NCBI GenBank assembly: GCA_021464415.1
Contig: CM038465.1
Span: 17,329,839 to 17,393,838, forward strand
Direction: 5' to 3'
Length of the DNA stretch: 64,000 nucleotides
Source: Lonicera japonica
Lineage: Eukaryota > Streptophyta > Magnoliopsida > Dipsacales > Caprifoliaceae
In this document: piece after piece, positions 37,501-47,029 of the stretch
How the letters are laid out: each line of letters begins with the position of its first letter
Numbering within the stretch: the stretch's first letter is position 1
Program-made: the position numbers and the translations under genes
The notes under the pieces: model-generated
The model's database searches: none
Seen by the model: the letters and a program-made list of their open reading frames with translations, nothing else
What the model was told of the DNA's origin: nothing

Positions 37501-38598
37501 CATATGAAGAAAACAAATCCCCTTCTTAACAACTGTAATTGTGATGATGGAATTGAGAAAAGGGAATGAAATTTGAAAATTAATTGGAAACTTCTTTGCA
37601 GCGCAATTCAATTGGAATCCTTTTACTTTCTTTTCTCATTATTCTCATAATTTAAAGACACCCAATCAAGAAAAGAAGCATAAATAACCCCCAATGAAAT
37701 TATGTATAGCAAAAACACATACACACCGATGGAAGATTGAAGAATCACAAAGAAATTACTGAGAAAACATCACTGAAATCATGAGAAGCATCTAAAATCA
37801 ACAAATCCTTTATAAAGAAATAAAAAGCAAACAACCCAAAAAAAAAAAGAAAAAGAAATGAAGATTTTAAGTCTGCTGTAACCTCTTTTACTTTTCACTT
37901 CAATTTTCAATGCGATACGTGTGTTATTTAAATATAAGTGATTTAAGGGGAAAAAAAGTTTGCAAAAATGATAAGTAGCACAGTGGTCAAGAACATATTG
38001 TCTATGTTCGAATCTTGTTGTTTAAGCTATAATTCAAATCTTTTTTGTGAAATAAAACCCGTAACGACAAAATTGAAAAACCAGACACGACTTTGCTTCA
38101 ATAATCCGCAAATTTATACAATAGTAGCTAGATTTAAAAGGGGGTGTTTGGCTCAGTATGTGGGGATGTAGAATCATAGAATTAGGAAAAGAAAAGAATC
38201 TCAACACAAAGGAGTTGGAACAAAAATTGATTTTCAATCACAACCAGTCAATATAGTAAGCAAAATGATTAACTGAAGTTAGAAGCTATCAAGAAATCTG
38301 TGTTTCAATCACACACATAAAAAATGGCAAGCAAAAGAATCAAAGTAAAAAAAAAATACAAACAATAAGAGATAATACCAACACAGATTGAACAGAAAAA
38401 GGAAGAAAGATTTAAGACCCAAGAGAGTAAAAATACCTTAACAGTGAAATCATAGATGGATTTGGATGATTCTTGAGCCATATTCAAAGTAGAAGAAGAA
38501 AGGGATGATGATGGGTATGTATAGTAGTAGAAGAGAAAGAAGGAAAGAAGAAGAAAGAGGAAAGATACCCAATTGGTAGTTAATCTCCACAAGTACAT
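28509..38598 (-). CDS. GPX: Plant glutathione peroxidase (thioredoxin-dependent), N-terminally anchored, six exons
   Basis: Exons in transcript order: 38,598-38,437; 36,966-36,890; 36,332-36,271; 36,058-35,940; 29,268-29,101; 28,541-28,509. All introns are GT/AG, the phases fit, and the sum (621 nt) gives 206 residues. Plant enzymes of this family reduce hydrogen peroxide and lipid hydroperoxides with thioredoxin. Visible motifs: NVASKCGLT with peroxidatic Cys80, FPCNQFG at 107-113 (Gln111), [12 protein letters not shown] with the likely resolving Cys128, and KWNF at 168-171 (Trp169, Asn170). Cys, not selenocysteine, is present. Residues 10-28 are a hydrophobic segment after a short basic start, as in Arabidopsis GPX3-like anchored forms. 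A second ATG at 38,481 (MAQESS) would give a soluble 167-residue form. Intron 4 is 6.67 kb because of a copia and a hAT insertion. The frame is undamaged, so the gene is probably functional if splicing tolerates the insertion. Confidence 0.95.
29403..30099 (+). mobile_element. Deleted hAT element in peroxidase intron 4
   Basis: The left end CAGGGACGAACGCA and the right end CTGGGTCTGCCCCTA are imperfect inverted copies of the CAGGGGCGGACCCA type common in plant hATs. Flanking octamers ATTGGAGG (29,395-29,402) and ATCAGAGG (30,100-30,107) match at six of eight positions, so the target duplication has decayed. The element keeps the last codons of a transposase (separate entry). It lies antisense to the host gene. 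Confidence 0.65.
29833..29949 (+). pseudogene. C-terminal fragment of a hAT transposase (zf-MYM/TTF type)
   Basis: The plus frame reads [20 protein letters not shown] then [10 protein letters not shown] and a stop. This is the typical final segment of plant hAT-type transposase-like proteins with a TTF/MYM zinc finger and hAT dimerisation region, from knowledge of the family. Only about 38 codons are recognisable. Upstream open sequence (29,648-29,845) does not resemble the domain. Confidence 0.7.
30675..30829 (-). repeat. 3' LTR of the complete copia
   Basis: 155 bp, TG..CA ends, identical to the 5' LTR. On the minus strand it has TATA-like TGTATATAAGTG and, further on, AATAATATGAATATAA, plausible promoter and polyadenylation elements. 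Confidence 0.97.
30830..30842 (-). other. Polypurine tract of the complete copia
   Basis: Minus-strand TTGAGGGGGAG stands directly before the 3' LTR. The polyprotein stop codon TGA is part of it. Confidence 0.9.
30837..34982 (-). CDS. Copia gag-pol polyprotein, full length
   Basis: A single 1381-residue frame with all copia domains in order. Gag (UBN2-like) about 15-215; CCHC zinc knuckle [14 protein letters not shown] about 265-283; protease [12 protein letters not shown] about 350-362; pre-integrase [10 protein letters not shown] about 483; integrase catalytic residues in HSDVWGP (about 537), LRSDNAKEY (about 599) and [10 protein letters not shown] (about 639); reverse transcriptase from about 900 with YVDDIVITG near 1064; RNase H with FSDADWAG near 1227 and SSAESEYR. 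It ends at the polypurine tract. The start chosen is the ATG of [12 protein letters not shown], as copia gags commonly begin with a short leader before the LNGSNYLDW motif. No stop or frameshift, so it is probably active coding sequence. It would make capsid, protease, integrase and reverse transcriptase for the element's own copying. Confidence 0.97.
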   Translation of the reverse strand: MSEQKAAVVSDVVSVMSKITEHKLNGSNYLDWSKTIRIYLRSIDKDDHMTSDPPSDNLRQTWLREDARLFLQIRNSIDSTVISLINHCELVKELMDYLDFLYSGKGNISRIYDVCKAFYRTEKQDRSIMSYFMDFKKTYEELNMLLPYSSDVKVQQSQREQMAIMSFLAGLPAEFETAKNQILSGPEISSLQEVYSRVLRTEGVSPVQNPLVPFNSALVSKNNESELGRLQYRGGNQGGGSNSNHFNTRAHDSGASVTRGQGSGGIVCHYCHNPGHLKRDCRKLRYRTQRAHSAHMASTTDIAENSVLIPADEFAKYSKYQDSLKSSSTPVTSVTAIANSGKPNTCLVSSSSKWVIDSGATDHMTGNSSLFSTFQSHISPSSVTLADGTSSSVLGSGTITPTPVLPLSSVLHLPQLSFNLISVSQLTRKLNCCISFFPDYCLFQDLMTKKIIGKGHESGGLYILDTSIPKSVACSGVTSAFKAHCRLGHPSLPLLKELCPQFNKVSSLDCESCQFAKHHRSSLSPRVNKRASAPFELVHSDVWGPCPVMSKTGFKYFVTFVDDYSRTTWLYLMKSRSELFSHFCAFCAEIKTQFATSVHILRSDNAKEYLSSSFQTYMIQNGILHQTSCVDTPSQNGVAERKNRHLLETARALLFQMNVPKPFWADAVSTACFLINRMPSSVLHGETPYSVLFPNKSLFPIEPRIFGSICFVRDVRPQVTKLDPKSLKCVFLGYSRLQKGYRCYCPSLNKYLVSADVTFMAETPYFPSSTSNSQGEDDDLLVYTITFPEPVAEPAPVRPPIHQVYSRRRPADSCPPPASSSSSDSVTSNDLPIALRKGKRQCTYPVSSCVSYDHLSHSSYSFIASLDSISVPKTVNEAISHPGWRNAMIEEMDALDKNGTWALVTLPAGKQAIGCKWVFTVKVNPDGSVARLKARLVAKGYAQTYGVDYSDTFSPVAKLTSVRLFISLAATHHWPLHQLDIKNAFLHGDLQEEVYMEQPPGFVAQGEYGKVCHLRKSLYGLKQSPRAWFGKFSQAIETFGMAKSKSDHSVFYKQSEAGIILLVVYVDDIVITGSDTMGISSLKSFLHAQFHTKDLGMLKYFLGVEVTRSKKGIFLSQRKYVLDLLAETGKLGAKPCSTPMIPNVQLTKDGPLFEDPEKYRRLVGKLNYLTVTRPDIAYSVSVMSQFMSSPTIHHWEVLEQILCYLKGAPGRGILYANHGHTRIEGFSDADWAGSKVDRKSTSGYCIFVGGNLVSWKSKKQNVVARSSAESEYRAMAQSVCEIMWICQLLNEVGIKTSVPAKLWCDNQAAIHIASNPVFHERTKHIELDCHFVREKIQQGLISTGYVKTGEQLGDLFTKALNGVRVDYLCNKLGMINIYAPA
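34983..35625 (-). mobile_element. Untranslated leader of the complete copia
   Basis: No long coding frame beyond a 75-codon open stretch. 35,340-35,470 is markedly GC-rich with repeated ACGCGC and GCGCGTGAG motifs, quite unlike the AT-rich surroundings. Near the primer site, a segment of about 28 bp (CTGCCGTAACTAGC then AAAACAAAACCCTAA) is tandemly duplicated at 35,565-35,622. Confidence 0.8.
35626..35637 (-). other. Primer-binding site, initiator tRNA-Met
   Basis: Minus-strand TGGTATCAGAG begins directly after the 5' LTR. It is complementary to the 3' end of plant initiator tRNA-Met, the usual copia primer. Confidence 0.95.
35638..35792 (-). repeat. 5' LTR of the complete copia
   Basis: 155 bp, identical to the 3' LTR at 30,675-30,829; followed by the GAATT target duplication at 35,793-35,797. 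Confidence 0.97.
36115..36236. mobile_element. Small palindromic MITE in peroxidase intron 3
   Basis: The ends are inverted copies: TTGCCAGAGCAATTATGACC on the left matches the reverse complement of AGCCATAATTGCTTTGGCAA on the right. The stretch of about 120 bp can fold into one hairpin. A diverged relative lies at 36,424-36,566 in intron 2, so the pair brackets exon 3. Confidence 0.6.
36424..36566. mobile_element. Small palindromic MITE in peroxidase intron 2
   Basis: Related to 36,115-36,236: both have AGCCATAATTGCTT near one end and a TTGCCA segment near the other, with GTACAACT in the middle. The inverted ends here are more decayed. Confidence 0.5.
36644..36818. mobile_element. Stowaway MITE in peroxidase intron 2
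   Basis: The left end CTACCTTCATCCCAATTTAA and the right end AATTTGGGACATC..AAGGGTAG are inverted copies of the CTCCCTCCGTCCC type. TA precedes the element at 36,642-36,643; TG follows, a decayed TA duplication. Length 175 bp, AT-rich, no coding. Confidence 0.7.
37965..38050 (+). mobile_element. Possible SINE in peroxidase intron 1
   Basis: GTAGCACAGTGGTCAAG resembles an A box and ATGTTCGAATCTTG a B box, about 30 bp apart, followed by a T-rich tail. No target duplication found. Confidence 0.35.
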
Positions 38599-39020
38599 AT
38601 TGCTTTGATTTTGAGAGAATGTACTGAAGTCAAAAGCTGCATTTTTGTTATTTTATTGAACACGGTAAGCATCTGAGACAGAGGGAAAATCCTTCGTTGA
38701 TTTAGACACAAGATTTGAATTTTGAGCTAAATGACGTTTTTAATAGATTCTCTCAAGAGGTTTCCGCTTGGCCTGGGTAAAATGCCCGACCCGGGCCTTT
38801 TTTAAACCGGGCAGGATTTTTTTATTATTTTTTTAAATGTGTCGGGTCGGTAAGGTTAGAATTTGCATAAAAGAAATTTATCTTCCTTGACCCATTTTAA
38901 ATATAATATATTTTTTAAAATTATTGTATAATTATACGGGTCGAACATGTTAATACAAGTCAAAGTGTGAAATTTAAACCTACGAATAAGCGGGTGGGTT
39001 TAAGTCAAATTAAAATTAAA
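38599..39020 (-). promoter_or_regulatory. Upstream region of the peroxidase gene, with a CCCGACCC repeat
   Basis: This is sequence upstream of the start codon. No clear TATA box could be chosen. At 38,770-38,860 there are GGGTAAAATGCCCGACCCGG, AACCGGGCAGG and GTCGGGTCGG, motifs typical of hAT-type MITE ends, so a transposon remnant begins about 170 bp before the start codon. Confidence 0.35.
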
Positions 39021-41702
39021 AGAACAAAGATGAAAGCGAATAAACAAGTCAAAGCATTTAAGACTTGAGAAATTAATTAATTGAGGAAGTGCTTAAAGAT
39101 TGATTGGCCAAATCATTATCGAACATGTTGCATTTATGCTCTCGTTTGTTTATCATTGCAAATTCTTTAACGAGTGAATTTTAAGGCTTATATTTTATCA
39201 AAATTATTCAAAAATATCTTAATCCCTAAAATATTATTTTTTATGCTCTTAAACATGCTTAGGATATGTTTTATTAGCTTCCTTACATTTTCAAGCAAAA
39301 ATGTTTATTTTCTCATATTCTAGATTTTTCCCATTTTTTTGCAATTTTGACAATAGTTAGATAACATCTTATATTGCTTATATTTACAATTTCAACATGA
39401 TCCAATAGTTGGATTAGGAGATATGATCAAACAAATCGGATAAAATTGGTTGTCAGCAGTAGGAATTTTTCTAAATAATCCAATGGCTGGGTATTGATAA
39501 ATAATTGACTGTTACATACCAACATGAGACTTTTGAGGTTTGAAAGTATCAAAATCTAGCCGTTGGAAAAGGTGTTTTGCCCATACTTTGCCCAAAACTT
39601 TGCGTAGATTGCTCAAATGGATATATGATTTTTGGGGGGGTTTAAATACATGCCTTAGAGATAATTTAACACACTTCAATCCATTCTAGTACTCATTATT
39701 CATTATTTGCTAAGATTGAAGAGATTCAAATCATTCATTTATCATATCATTCATTTTGAACAATCTTTGATCAATCTTGATAATTTTAGTATGAGTTTCA
39801 TCTTGTATTTTCTAAACACTTGGGAGTTATCTTGGTGTATTCAATCAAACAACTTTTGTTATCCATTTGTCAGAGGTTTTATGATAAATTAGCAAGAGAG
39901 ATTTCTTGTGTTGAGTGTAGTGAGAAGACTTACTTATGGCAATTTGATCCTCACCGGAAAGAAAATTGTTGTATCCAGTTTGTTCCTCACCTGTAAGAGG
40001 ATTAATGTGAAATTTTTTGGGTATCAACCTCGGGTGCAGACGTATGGTAGTAAGTAAAACCGCATAAACAAAACGACTTGAATTTTTTATTTACTCTTTC
40101 TAACTCAAATTATTTTCTTATAGAGTATGGATATTGCTTGAGTTTATTGTTTGATACTGTTGAATAGCTTAGTTTATTTTTAAATTCTTATAATTTTCTA
40201 TAAACCCTATTCATCTCCTTCTAAAATTAGTTTTCAACCACCAATATATATATATATATATATATATATGCTTAAATATTATAAATTAAGTGGGGTCATT
40301 GGACCACCTAGCCATATATACATTTAGCCACACCCCTGGTTGCTAAACTGGTGTTTACTTTTGACATCAGATCCACCAAATCTTGCACATCTTAAGGCTA
40401 GCAAAGGGTTCACATGTCATGTCAAGACATGTATAACACCTTTACTTTTAACTCAAACATGGTCGATTTAATTAACCGTGTCATTTGTAGTAACTCGCAT
40501 ACAACCTATTTAATAAATAGGTTACACAATATGATTAATCCATTTAATTCGTGTTAAATAGGTAATCTAAACTAATTAACATGTATAATATAAATGGGTT
40601 ATGCATTATTTATCTAAGTCTAAATGTGTTGATTGCAGTTCAATTTTGATTAGTCATGTTAGATAACTAACTTAAATAAGATTAAACGGGTTAGTCATGT
40701 CTAATTTGAACTAAAGCTAAATGTATATATTTATACTTGACCATAACCTGGCCCGCTGGTTTCATGTTGAGTTTGCAAATAGTGTCAAATATTAACAATC
40801 CTATTTCACTCTAGTTTAAAAAAGACATCATAATTCTACCCTAATCCACCTTATTAGATGTTATTTCACTATCTAATTAAATAGAAGTGAACATTTAAGT
40901 TTTGTAACTGTATGTTTGACTAAAAAAAAAAACTTTTACATGACTTAGATTTAGTTATTTATGAAACCTTGTGACTAGCTAGCTAGTTTATAAAAACTAT
41001 TTTTACTACGACTAAAATCAAAATATTTTGTGTAAGAGGAATTTATTTTAAAATTCATTTTATGATTTTGGTAAGGTATGGCCTTTATTTAGCAATTATG
41101 TTTTTAAATGAAGAGTGTTTGATTAAAATCAGCACAAAAATTATTATAAATAAAAAAAAAAAAAAAAAAGCCACCACTGCCAGATCAACGTCTACATTGG
41201 CAAAATATATTTTGTAAGAAAACAAAAAAAAAAATTTTAAAAACAGGGACACGTGGCGCGACTTAATTGGTTCAAAATAAGCCCTAATTCACTATGTATA
41301 TTAACTACTACCTACCTGTACGCAATTTATACCACATGGCTTGGGTGGTTGTACGTCGCTTCATTTGCTTGCCCAACTAACCAAAACTACACAAACGAAA
41401 TAAATGTGGGAGTCCCCTTAAATCAATTACGTCTTTTATATTTTTATTTAGACTGTCCTTTGAACATGTGCGAAACATGTAATTATTAGTATTAATTTTA
41501 AAAGTGATTTTTTTTTATTTGCATATTTTGTAGTTAATTTGCGTTGTTAAATTATTTTATAGTACCTATTAAGTTAATTCGCGAGTATGCATAAACTGAC
41601 AAAAAAAATATTATTAATTTAATTTAATAAATATTATTTTGAATAATAATTTAATATTAAAATATTCACTAGATTAATAAGTACATCCACTTTAAATCCT
41701 AA
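39021..41702. other. Intergenic DNA, no gene seen
   Basis: AT-rich sequence with a (TA)n run at 40,247-40,269. 39,940-40,080 contains GGGTGCAGACGTATGGTAG, which resembles an LTR tail. 40,440-40,760 has recurring ACGGGTTAGTC and GGTTACACAA motifs. A G-box/ABRE-like ACACGTGGC sits at 41,249-41,257. None of these could be tied to a gene or a whole element. Confidence 0.4.
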
Positions 41703-41711
41703 TATTATTAA

Positions 41712-42407
41712 CTAGAAATTAGGTAGAAGGGCTTATTATATATTGATTTTTACCAAAAATCCAATGAATAATATTTTTTTGAATGAAGGGCCTATTTTTA
41801 ATTGGTAATTAGTGTAAGAGGCCTATTTTGTTTTATATTTTAAATGAATGTATTTGAATAAATTTAAATATCATTTAATTAATAAAAACATATTACGTAT
41901 TACCTAAATTACCCCTCTTTATGAAATTTGCACAAAAAATATGGATTGCAAAGTTCATATTGTAGTAAAATATGAACTGCAAAGTTCATATTGTAGTGAA
42001 ATATAGAATGCAATATGAACTTTGCACTAAAAATATGGACTGCAAAGTTCATATTGCAGTAAAATATGGACTGCAATATGAACTTTGCACTGAAAATATC
42101 GACTGCAAAGTTCACATTGCAGTGAAATATGGACTGTAAAGTTCACATTGCAGTGAAATATGGAGTGCAAAGTTCATATTGCAGTGAAATATAGACTGCA
42201 AAGTTCATATTGCAGTCCATATTTTAATGCATATTGGTATTTTTTTAGTTTATTTTAAGGGTTGGGATGTCATTTTATAATGAAAAAAAAGAGACACATG
42301 TCATATTATTAATAAAATAAAAAATAGGCCCTTTATTTAAAAAAAAATTATTCCTTGGCTTTAGTGTGAAAATATTTCTCTAATAAGCCCTTTTATTTAA
42401 TTGCCCC
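41712..42407 (-). mobile_element. Palindromic MULE-type element, copy 2
   Basis: A 696-bp inverted copy of 27,515-28,177. It begins CTAGAAATTAGGTAGAAGGG and ends CCCTTTTATTTAATTGCCCC. A perfect 9-bp duplication, TATTATTAA, flanks it (41,703-41,711 and 42,408-42,416), different from that of copy 1, so the two are independent insertions. The centre (41,935-42,235) has the same kind of direct and inverted TGCAAAGTTCATATTGCAGT units but a different number and order. Confidence 0.87.
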
Positions 42408-42416
42408 TATTATTAA

Positions 42417-43717
42417 GTAATGAGTAAATCTTAATTAACTTTGAAATAAAATAAAAATTAATCTTTTACACCCAGTTCAAATTTCTATGGTCTTCATCCT
42501 TCTTTCTCACTTTTAGATACCTACTGCCTTTATTTCTCCCACAACCTCCTTCTTCGTTGCTCTTTCCCTACATCTCTTCCTCCATCCCCTATTCAATCTT
42601 TTGTCACTGTCTCGTCTTTTCTTATAAGTTAGGCACCATATCTAGAAGGATCACACTCGCTATCTTTGTCTTTTTCATCACAAACCCTAAAACTTTGTCT
42701 TCATATTCTTCATCTAAGATTTATATTAATAATTGATAAATATGTGTATATATATATAAAAAAAACCCGACACAGTTTTAACCGATTACAACACTTCTTG
42801 TATCGGCACATCATTGACATCACTTTTAATCAATTATAACACCGATAAAATTTTTGGAATACTCAATTCCTTTGGGGTGGATACTTCAGGATCCTAAAAA
42901 AAAGTCATAACTGATTTTCGTAAGTTTAAAAGAAATACAAAAGAAGAAGAAGAAGAAGAAGAAGAAGAAGAAGAAGAAGAAGAAGAAGAAGAAGAATATA
43001 ATTATTATTTTGAGACAATAAATTAATTTTGGATCCGACATTAGGTATTAATTCAGGTTCTACTAAAGTCTATGATGTTGTATCTAGGATTAAGTCCTTC
43101 TATCATATTTCAAATAAGAATATAATTTCAAATATAAATTCATAAGCAAAATAAAAAATAATACACCATTGAACGTGCAGTTTCTTCTGATTGTAATGAA
43201 AATAAAATGTCTTAAACACTAATACCTAGTTCTTTCTCAACTTCCAATGCTATATTAATCCATTCTACCGCAAAATATTCTTTATGTTGCAAAGTATTGT
43301 TCAATTCTCTCGTTGCAAAAGATTTTTCATTATTGTATGCTCAAATTATATACTGATATTAGGGTTTGTATTTTTTATTGAACAAAATACGTACTTATAA
43401 GTTAATTGATATTCAATTGTTTTGAAATCAATCCACGCACAGTGATCACCAAACCCTAACGCTAAAATTGTTTGAAAATTCTTTACAGGTAAATACGAAA
43501 TAGATTAAAAAATAATTATATTTGGATTAGGAATCTTTATTAAAAAGGAATTTAAATTGATACAATTATAAATTAATTTTAATTGGTGGATGTAGTTATC
43601 AATTTTGAAAAGGGTAATATTGTGAAACTTTATTTAAAATTTTCATAATTTAAGGGTGACGTAACTACAAGATATTGTGGATAGAAATAAAATCACCCTA
43701 ATTTTAATTGCAATCTA
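42417..43717. other. Intergenic DNA with a (GAA)n run
   Basis: 42,490-42,690 is pyrimidine-rich and looks like a 5' leader, but no coding frame follows. The microsatellite at 42,940-42,996 is listed separately. No gene seen. Confidence 0.45.
42940..42996 (+). repeat. Microsatellite (AGA)n
   Basis: About 19 uninterrupted AGA/GAA triplets. Confidence 0.97.
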
Positions 43718-44206
43718 AGAGCATTTTCAATAGTTTTTTATATTTATATTATGTGTAAAATTCACAAAAAAAAAAATTATAAATTTTCTCCAATAGTCTT
43801 TTAAAAATGAGTTTTGTGTAAATTGGTTGTGTAAAATACACTCCCAATTTAAACTACCACGTCAACTTTTTATTTTTCCATCTTTTTCTAAAACTTTAAA
43901 ATGAAAAACTTCTAATACAAAAAATATATTTTAATAAAAATTATATATTCAAAATTTACTTGTCAAGAGCTATATATATCAAGATCCATATTGATTATAA
44001 GATTATGCATAAAAAAATTGAAGAAAAAAATATAAAATAACATTTAACATATGTTAGATACCTTATTGGTTATTTTTAAATTGACACAATAATCTATAAA
44101 AGTACTATTGGAACATATTCTTTTCAAACTTCAAGTTTTGTGTAAAAGTTAATGTACACATAGGATTTATATTTTAATTTTTACACAACTGTCGGAAATG
44201 TTGTAA
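43718..44206. mobile_element. MITE family C, copy 1
   Basis: The ends AGAGCATTTTCAATAGTTTT and, inverted, TACAACATTTCCGACAGTTG are similar. Inside, GTGTAAAATTCAC, AATAGTCTTTTAAAA and TGTAAAATACACTCCCA are shared in reverse with 46,275-46,716. About 490 bp, non-coding. Confidence 0.6.
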
Positions 44207-46270
44207 CAAATTAGTTTTAAATCCTTTGAATTATTCATTATTAAAAAAATTAAAAGTGGATCTTTAGGTCCGCTAGACATCATTGTTAGTAGTCTTTATT
44301 TAAATCAATCCTTTCATTTGTTTTCGGCGTTTAATCCTTTCGTTTGTCTTTGTTTTTCTTATTGAATATTTTATGCCAATTTATTATGCTAATTGCTAAA
44401 ACTATGTTAGCAAGATCTATTTTCAGTTAATAAGAACTCTATTTTGTTCAAAAAAATAAAATAAAAAATAAGATTCTACTTGCAATGCCAAAATCCAGTA
44501 CAATCACAAAACACAAATGACACATATTATAATTCCAAAAAAATATGTGATGGATGTCATTGATGCTATTTCTATTAGTTTGTCTTCATATGTGAAATAA
44601 CATTAAAAAAAATAAAGAAAGAGAGACAGAGAGAGAGAGAGATTACCTTGAGTTTGCTACCCAAGAATTATGCATTAAAATAATCTAAGATTTAAATCCT
44701 TCGAAACAAATGCTTTAGAAATAAAAAAAAACTAACAACATTTTTAATAATAGTATAAAAATTGACATGTAAATCATTCGTGACAACTAAATTTAACAAA
44801 TAGTTTGAACTAGCAAATTAGTATTTGCCCCAAGATTTTAACGATCACTTTATTCAAACCCAACACATTTAACAAATTAGTGAATAGCCCAATTTTCAAG
44901 ATTTAACCCAATTATTTTGGTTTTAGCCCAAATTCGAAAATAATTTTTTCTTTTATAATATTCTAGTATTTTTAAGACTAATCTAACTAATTATCCTTAT
45001 TGAATAATACAATTAATAATAAATATTTACCCTCTATAATAGTGTTTATCCTTAACTCTAACACAATTAACAATATATATCTCTACTAAGTTTCCTTTTT
45101 AAATTAGTTAAATAACAAATAATACAAATGAATTAAAGCCTACATGTCTCTCTACACACAAATTGTTTTCCGTCTATTTATGGAGGTTTTGAAGATTGAC
45201 CCTTAATTCTAATGGCGAATATCTTTTAATACGAAGAGAAATATAGCAATAAAAAACACATATTTATAGTATCAATCATCAACGTTAAAGTCTAGTGTCA
45301 ATGTCTAAATATGAGATCTACAAAAGATCCAATGTAGATTTATGTGCTGTTGCGATAATCCAATACATGATCTACTGAACCACCAATAATCTTTTAGTTG
45401 GTGCACGAATAATGATTTGTTAGAACATTCATTTTAAGGTCAGTAAATTCTTTATTTCCACTCTTTTGAACCGTCTCTACATTTCTTTATATTTAACATT
45501 CTTGATCTTTATTCTTTTAATATGATTGCGTTTTTAATGTTAGTATAATGTCTTTTCCAATATGACTAGTATTTTTAGTTTGACTGTGTAATGTTATTTT
45601 AATTTTACTTGTGTAAATTTTTCAATATGACTGTGTTTTTAGTTTTAATTGTGTAATGCTTTTTTTTTTTTAATTTGGCTTCTTTTTTTATTTTACTTAT
45701 ATGTAGTATTTACTACTAACATGACTTCTAGGTGCTTTAAGTTTTAGTGTTTGATATTTTAATACAACTATGTTTCTAGTTTTACTTGTTTAATCTCTTT
45801 TTTACTATGACTGTATTTTTAGTTTTACTTGTGTGTAAAATATATTTATGTCTAATATGTCTTGTAGATGCCACATGTTCAATGTTTGATATTTTGTATT
45901 TATTGAAAGTCAACTTCTTAACTTTTTTAGTATATATTTATCCTAAGGCAACTAACAATTATCAACAGTTATCAATTGTAATTTTATATTTATGAAATTT
46001 CAAATTTGAAACTTTTAAAATTGAATTTAAAACCATAAAAAATCCTAAAAGATATACATTCTAACAACAACTAAATATAATTTTAAGTGAATAATAAATT
46101 TTAATTTGAACAATTAAAAAATGATAAGATAGGAAAAACATAAAGGAAAAAAAACACAATAAAACATTTATAAAATATATATCTAGTAATTATCCATTTC
46201 CTCAGTCCAATTGATGTGGGTTAAAAGCAAAACAATTTAAATTTGCAAGGCTAAAAACTAAAAGCCCCAA
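44207..46270. other. Intergenic DNA, no gene seen
   Basis: Very AT-rich. 45,530-45,850 repeats a loose motif, TATGACTGTGTTTTTAGTTT then TACTTGTGTAA, about five times; this looks like a decayed tandem repeat with a period near 60-70 bp. No protein family recognised. Confidence 0.45.
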
Positions 46271-46274
46271 GTTT

Positions 46275-46716
46275 GAACAGTGGAAAAATATGTCTAATGG
46301 TATTTTTGTAAAGTGTTGTGTAAATTTTAAAATAACCAATAAGATTCTGACATTTGTTAACTATCAATTTAAGCAATTTATTATTATTTTTCTTGAATTT
46401 TTTAAAAATAATTTTATAGTCACAATGGATCTTGATTTGTACATATTGATAAGTGTATTTCAAATATATAGTTTTTATTAAAATTCATATTTTACATTTG
46501 ACGCTATTATATTTTTAAATTTTATTTAAAAAATCAAGAGAGAGAAAACTGATGTGGCATTGTAAAATGGGAGTGTATTTTATACAACCATTTTACACAA
46601 GCTTGGATTTTAAAAGACTGCTGGAAATAAAAAAAAATTATAAATTGCGTAAATTTTACACAAAACAAAATATATATATATATATATATATATATTTTGT
46701 TAGAGATACTCTAAAG
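46275..46716. mobile_element. MITE family C, copy 2 (inverted)
   Basis: Shares, in the opposite direction, the segments TGGGAGTGTATTTTATACAA, TTTTAAAAGACTG and TAAATTTTACACAAAAC with copy 1, and ends TTAGAGATACTCT. It includes a (TA)n run at 46,670-46,694. Outer limits are approximate. Confidence 0.55.
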
Positions 46717-46819
46717 ACAGTATTAAATTTGATAAATATATATAAAGATAAAAAAAATCATGCAGAGAAAAAACCGGAAACAAACAAAATTGCATCTTTG
46801 TCGTACATTCGTGAGTAGA

Positions 46820-46963
46820 TATTAGGGAAGATTATTTATCCTAATAAAGTTTTTTATCCCATCGAGAGAGGGATTAATAAATCCCAATTAAAAGATGGAT
46901 TTGTTTTGTTCTGTCTAGATGAAATTAAATAATTATATCCGACTCGATGCGTCAAACACACCC
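46820..46963. mobile_element. MITE family A, truncated copy
   Basis: GATTATTTATCC, TATCCCATCGAGAGAGGGAT and the end GTCAAACACACCC match the right two-thirds of 24,736-24,962. The left end is missing. Confidence 0.55.
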
Positions 46964-47029
46964 AAGAGTTACAAACATAGTTGGAGCATATGTATCTAGT
47001 ACAGATATGCACTACGAAAATATCAAGAG

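Noticed and set aside
41249..41257. ACACGTGGC as an ABRE promoter element
   Set aside because: No gene begins nearby, so the motif alone does not support a promoter call.
27515..42407. CRISPR-like arrays (short repeats in the palindromic elements)
   Set aside because: The repeats are inverted as well as direct, without unique spacers, in a plant genome.
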